From Fibrobacteraceae bacterium (GTDB lineage Bacteria > Fibrobacterota > Fibrobacteria > Fibrobacterales > Fibrobacteraceae): a stretch of 5,945 nt of DNA. The notes under the pieces were generated by a model that saw only the letters and a program-made list of their open reading frames with translations, was not told where the DNA came from and ran no database searches. The position numbers and the translations under genes were made by a program. The stretch covers positions 3,331-9,275 of the forward strand of contig JABUUT010000010.1 in the NCBI GenBank assembly GCA_021443045.1, given 5' to 3'. Shown here piece after piece: positions 5,725-5,945 of this stretch (position 1 is its first letter; each line of letters starts with the position of its first letter).

Positions 5725-5742
5725 GACTGGTTATCAGTTGTC
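5725..5742. repeat. Left arm of degenerate heptamer repeats (reverse orientation)
   Basis: GGTTATC (5729-5735) and AGTTGTC (5736-5742) read on the other strand as CTGACAA CTGATAA after a one-base frame shift. This is the same 7-bp unit found in the opposite orientation at 5912-5939. GGTTATCAGT (5729-5738) is the exact reverse complement of ACTGATAACC (5918-5927). The arm begins just after the stop codon of the signal-peptidase-like gene. Confidence 0.45.
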
Positions 5743-5758
5743 AGATTGGTATTCAAAC

Positions 5759-5797
5759 CGTCATTCTGGAGGAACACCGCGACGATAGAATCCAATC
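5759..5797. repeat. REP-like dispersed intergenic repeat (candidate)
   Basis: The segment has the form CGTCATTCTGGAG, then a GC-rich centre CACCGCGACG, then ATAGAATCCAATC, with ATTCT (5763-5767) and AGAAT (5787-5791) as inverted arms. From memory, elements of the type GTCATTCTGGA...GCGA...AGAATCC recur between genes of several Gram-negative phyla. A partial extra inversion joins GATTGG (5744-5749) with CCAATC (5792-5797). Only one copy is visible, so repeat status is inferred from resemblance. Confidence 0.4.
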
Positions 5798-5851
5798 TTT
5801 ATTGGTCCCTATTGAGCCTGCAACACTCCTGGTTGACAGCAAATTGCACAC

Positions 5852-5879
5852 AAAAAGCGAGCCTCCCGGCTCGCCTTTT
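5852..5879 (+). terminator. Intrinsic terminator of the lepA operon
   Basis: A perfect 7-bp stem GCGAGCC/GGCTCGC (5857-5863 and 5868-5874) with loop TCCC is preceded by five A and followed by CTTTTA. It lies about 138 nt after the stop of the signal-peptidase-like gene, a rather long 3' untranslated stretch that contains the REP-like repeat. The A-run on the left could also let it end transcripts arriving from the right. Confidence 0.85.
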
Positions 5880-5884
5880 ATATT

Positions 5885-5901
5885 ACGGGCCAAAGGCCCG
5901 T
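5885..5901. repeat. Second perfect hairpin, ACGGGCC-AAA-GGCCCGT
   Basis: A 7-bp perfect stem with a three-base loop lies 10 bp after the terminator stem. It is followed by GATTTTA, a poor T-tract, so it may be a back-up terminator, an mRNA-stabilising stem, or part of the surrounding repeat cluster. It is not specific to one strand. Confidence 0.55.
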
Positions 5902-5911
5902 GATTTTACAA

Positions 5912-5939
5912 CCGACTACTGATAACCGATAACTGACCA
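5912..5939. repeat. Degenerate heptamer tandem repeat, about four units (CYGAYWA-like)
   Basis: CCGACTA, CTGATAA, CCGATAA and CTGACCA follow one another without gaps, each close to the consensus CTGATAA. The array may continue past the right window edge. It is inverted relative to the two units at 5729-5742, so the 3' intergenic region is bracketed by inverted heptamer tracts about 200 bp apart. Confidence 0.6.
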
Positions 5940-5945
5940 ACTTTC

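Noticed and set aside
5391..5795. Minus-strand open frame (134 codons) rich in Phe, Leu and Ser.
   Set aside because: It is the antisense of the Lys-rich C-terminal tail of the signal-peptidase-like gene and crosses the repeat region; no start signal or domain supports it.
5833..5849. TTGACA (5833-5838) and TGCAC (5845-5849) as a second LexA-controlled promoter facing out of the window.
   Set aside because: No -10-like hexamer follows at 16-18 bp, and the right half of the LexA box is absent (AAAGC instead of GTGCA).
5912..5945. Start of a CRISPR array at the right edge.
   Set aside because: The units are 7 bp, contiguous and degenerate, with no spacers; this is a short tandem repeat.

Overview
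The window is about 5.9 kb of bacterial chromosome holding one partial tRNA gene and five protein genes. It looks like Fibrobacter or a close relative (Fibrobacterota). The strongest clue is the lexA promoter, which carries two sites built as TGCNC-N4-GTGCA, the LexA box I recall as characteristic of Fibrobacter succinogenes. Moderate GC content, weak Shine-Dalgarno sequences and a short-leader lepA promoter do not contradict this. The assignment is an inference; no 16S or similar marker is present.

Layout: (1) The 5' two-thirds of a tRNA-Pro(UGG) gene runs leftward out of the window at 1-55. (2) lexA follows on the plus strand (220-870), with a near-consensus sigma70 promoter and two LexA boxes, one lying exactly between -35 and -10. 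(3) A bidirectional terminator (898-927) separates lexA from a convergent two-gene minus-strand operon. That operon is an exported cyclophilin-type peptidyl-prolyl isomerase (2125-2661), then, 1 bp after its stop, an unusual 390-residue protein with a long Lys/Ala/Pro-rich histone H1-like tail and a TraR/DksA-type C4 zinc finger (951-2123). (4) A compact divergent intergenic region (2662-2773) holds mirrored CTATATTT elements around a 10-bp palindrome. (5) Rightward from it come lepA (EF4, 2774-4594) and, 2 bp after its stop, a signal-peptidase-I-like gene (4597-5718). (6) The last 227 bp are non-coding: two hairpins, one a good terminator, and degenerate heptamer and REP-like repeats.

The lepA-lepB gene pairing is classical, but the lepB-like product here has lost the residues that define the enzyme. 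The nucleophile Ser position is Thr, the general-base Lys position is Arg, and the GDNRDNS part of box E is replaced, while the surrounding fold motifs are preserved. It is best read as a signal peptidase I pseudoenzyme or a chemically divergent paralogue, and is the most interesting item in the window. The next most interesting are the LexA autoregulatory module, the polyampholyte zinc-finger protein, and a CTATATTT -10 motif shared by all four inferred promoters.
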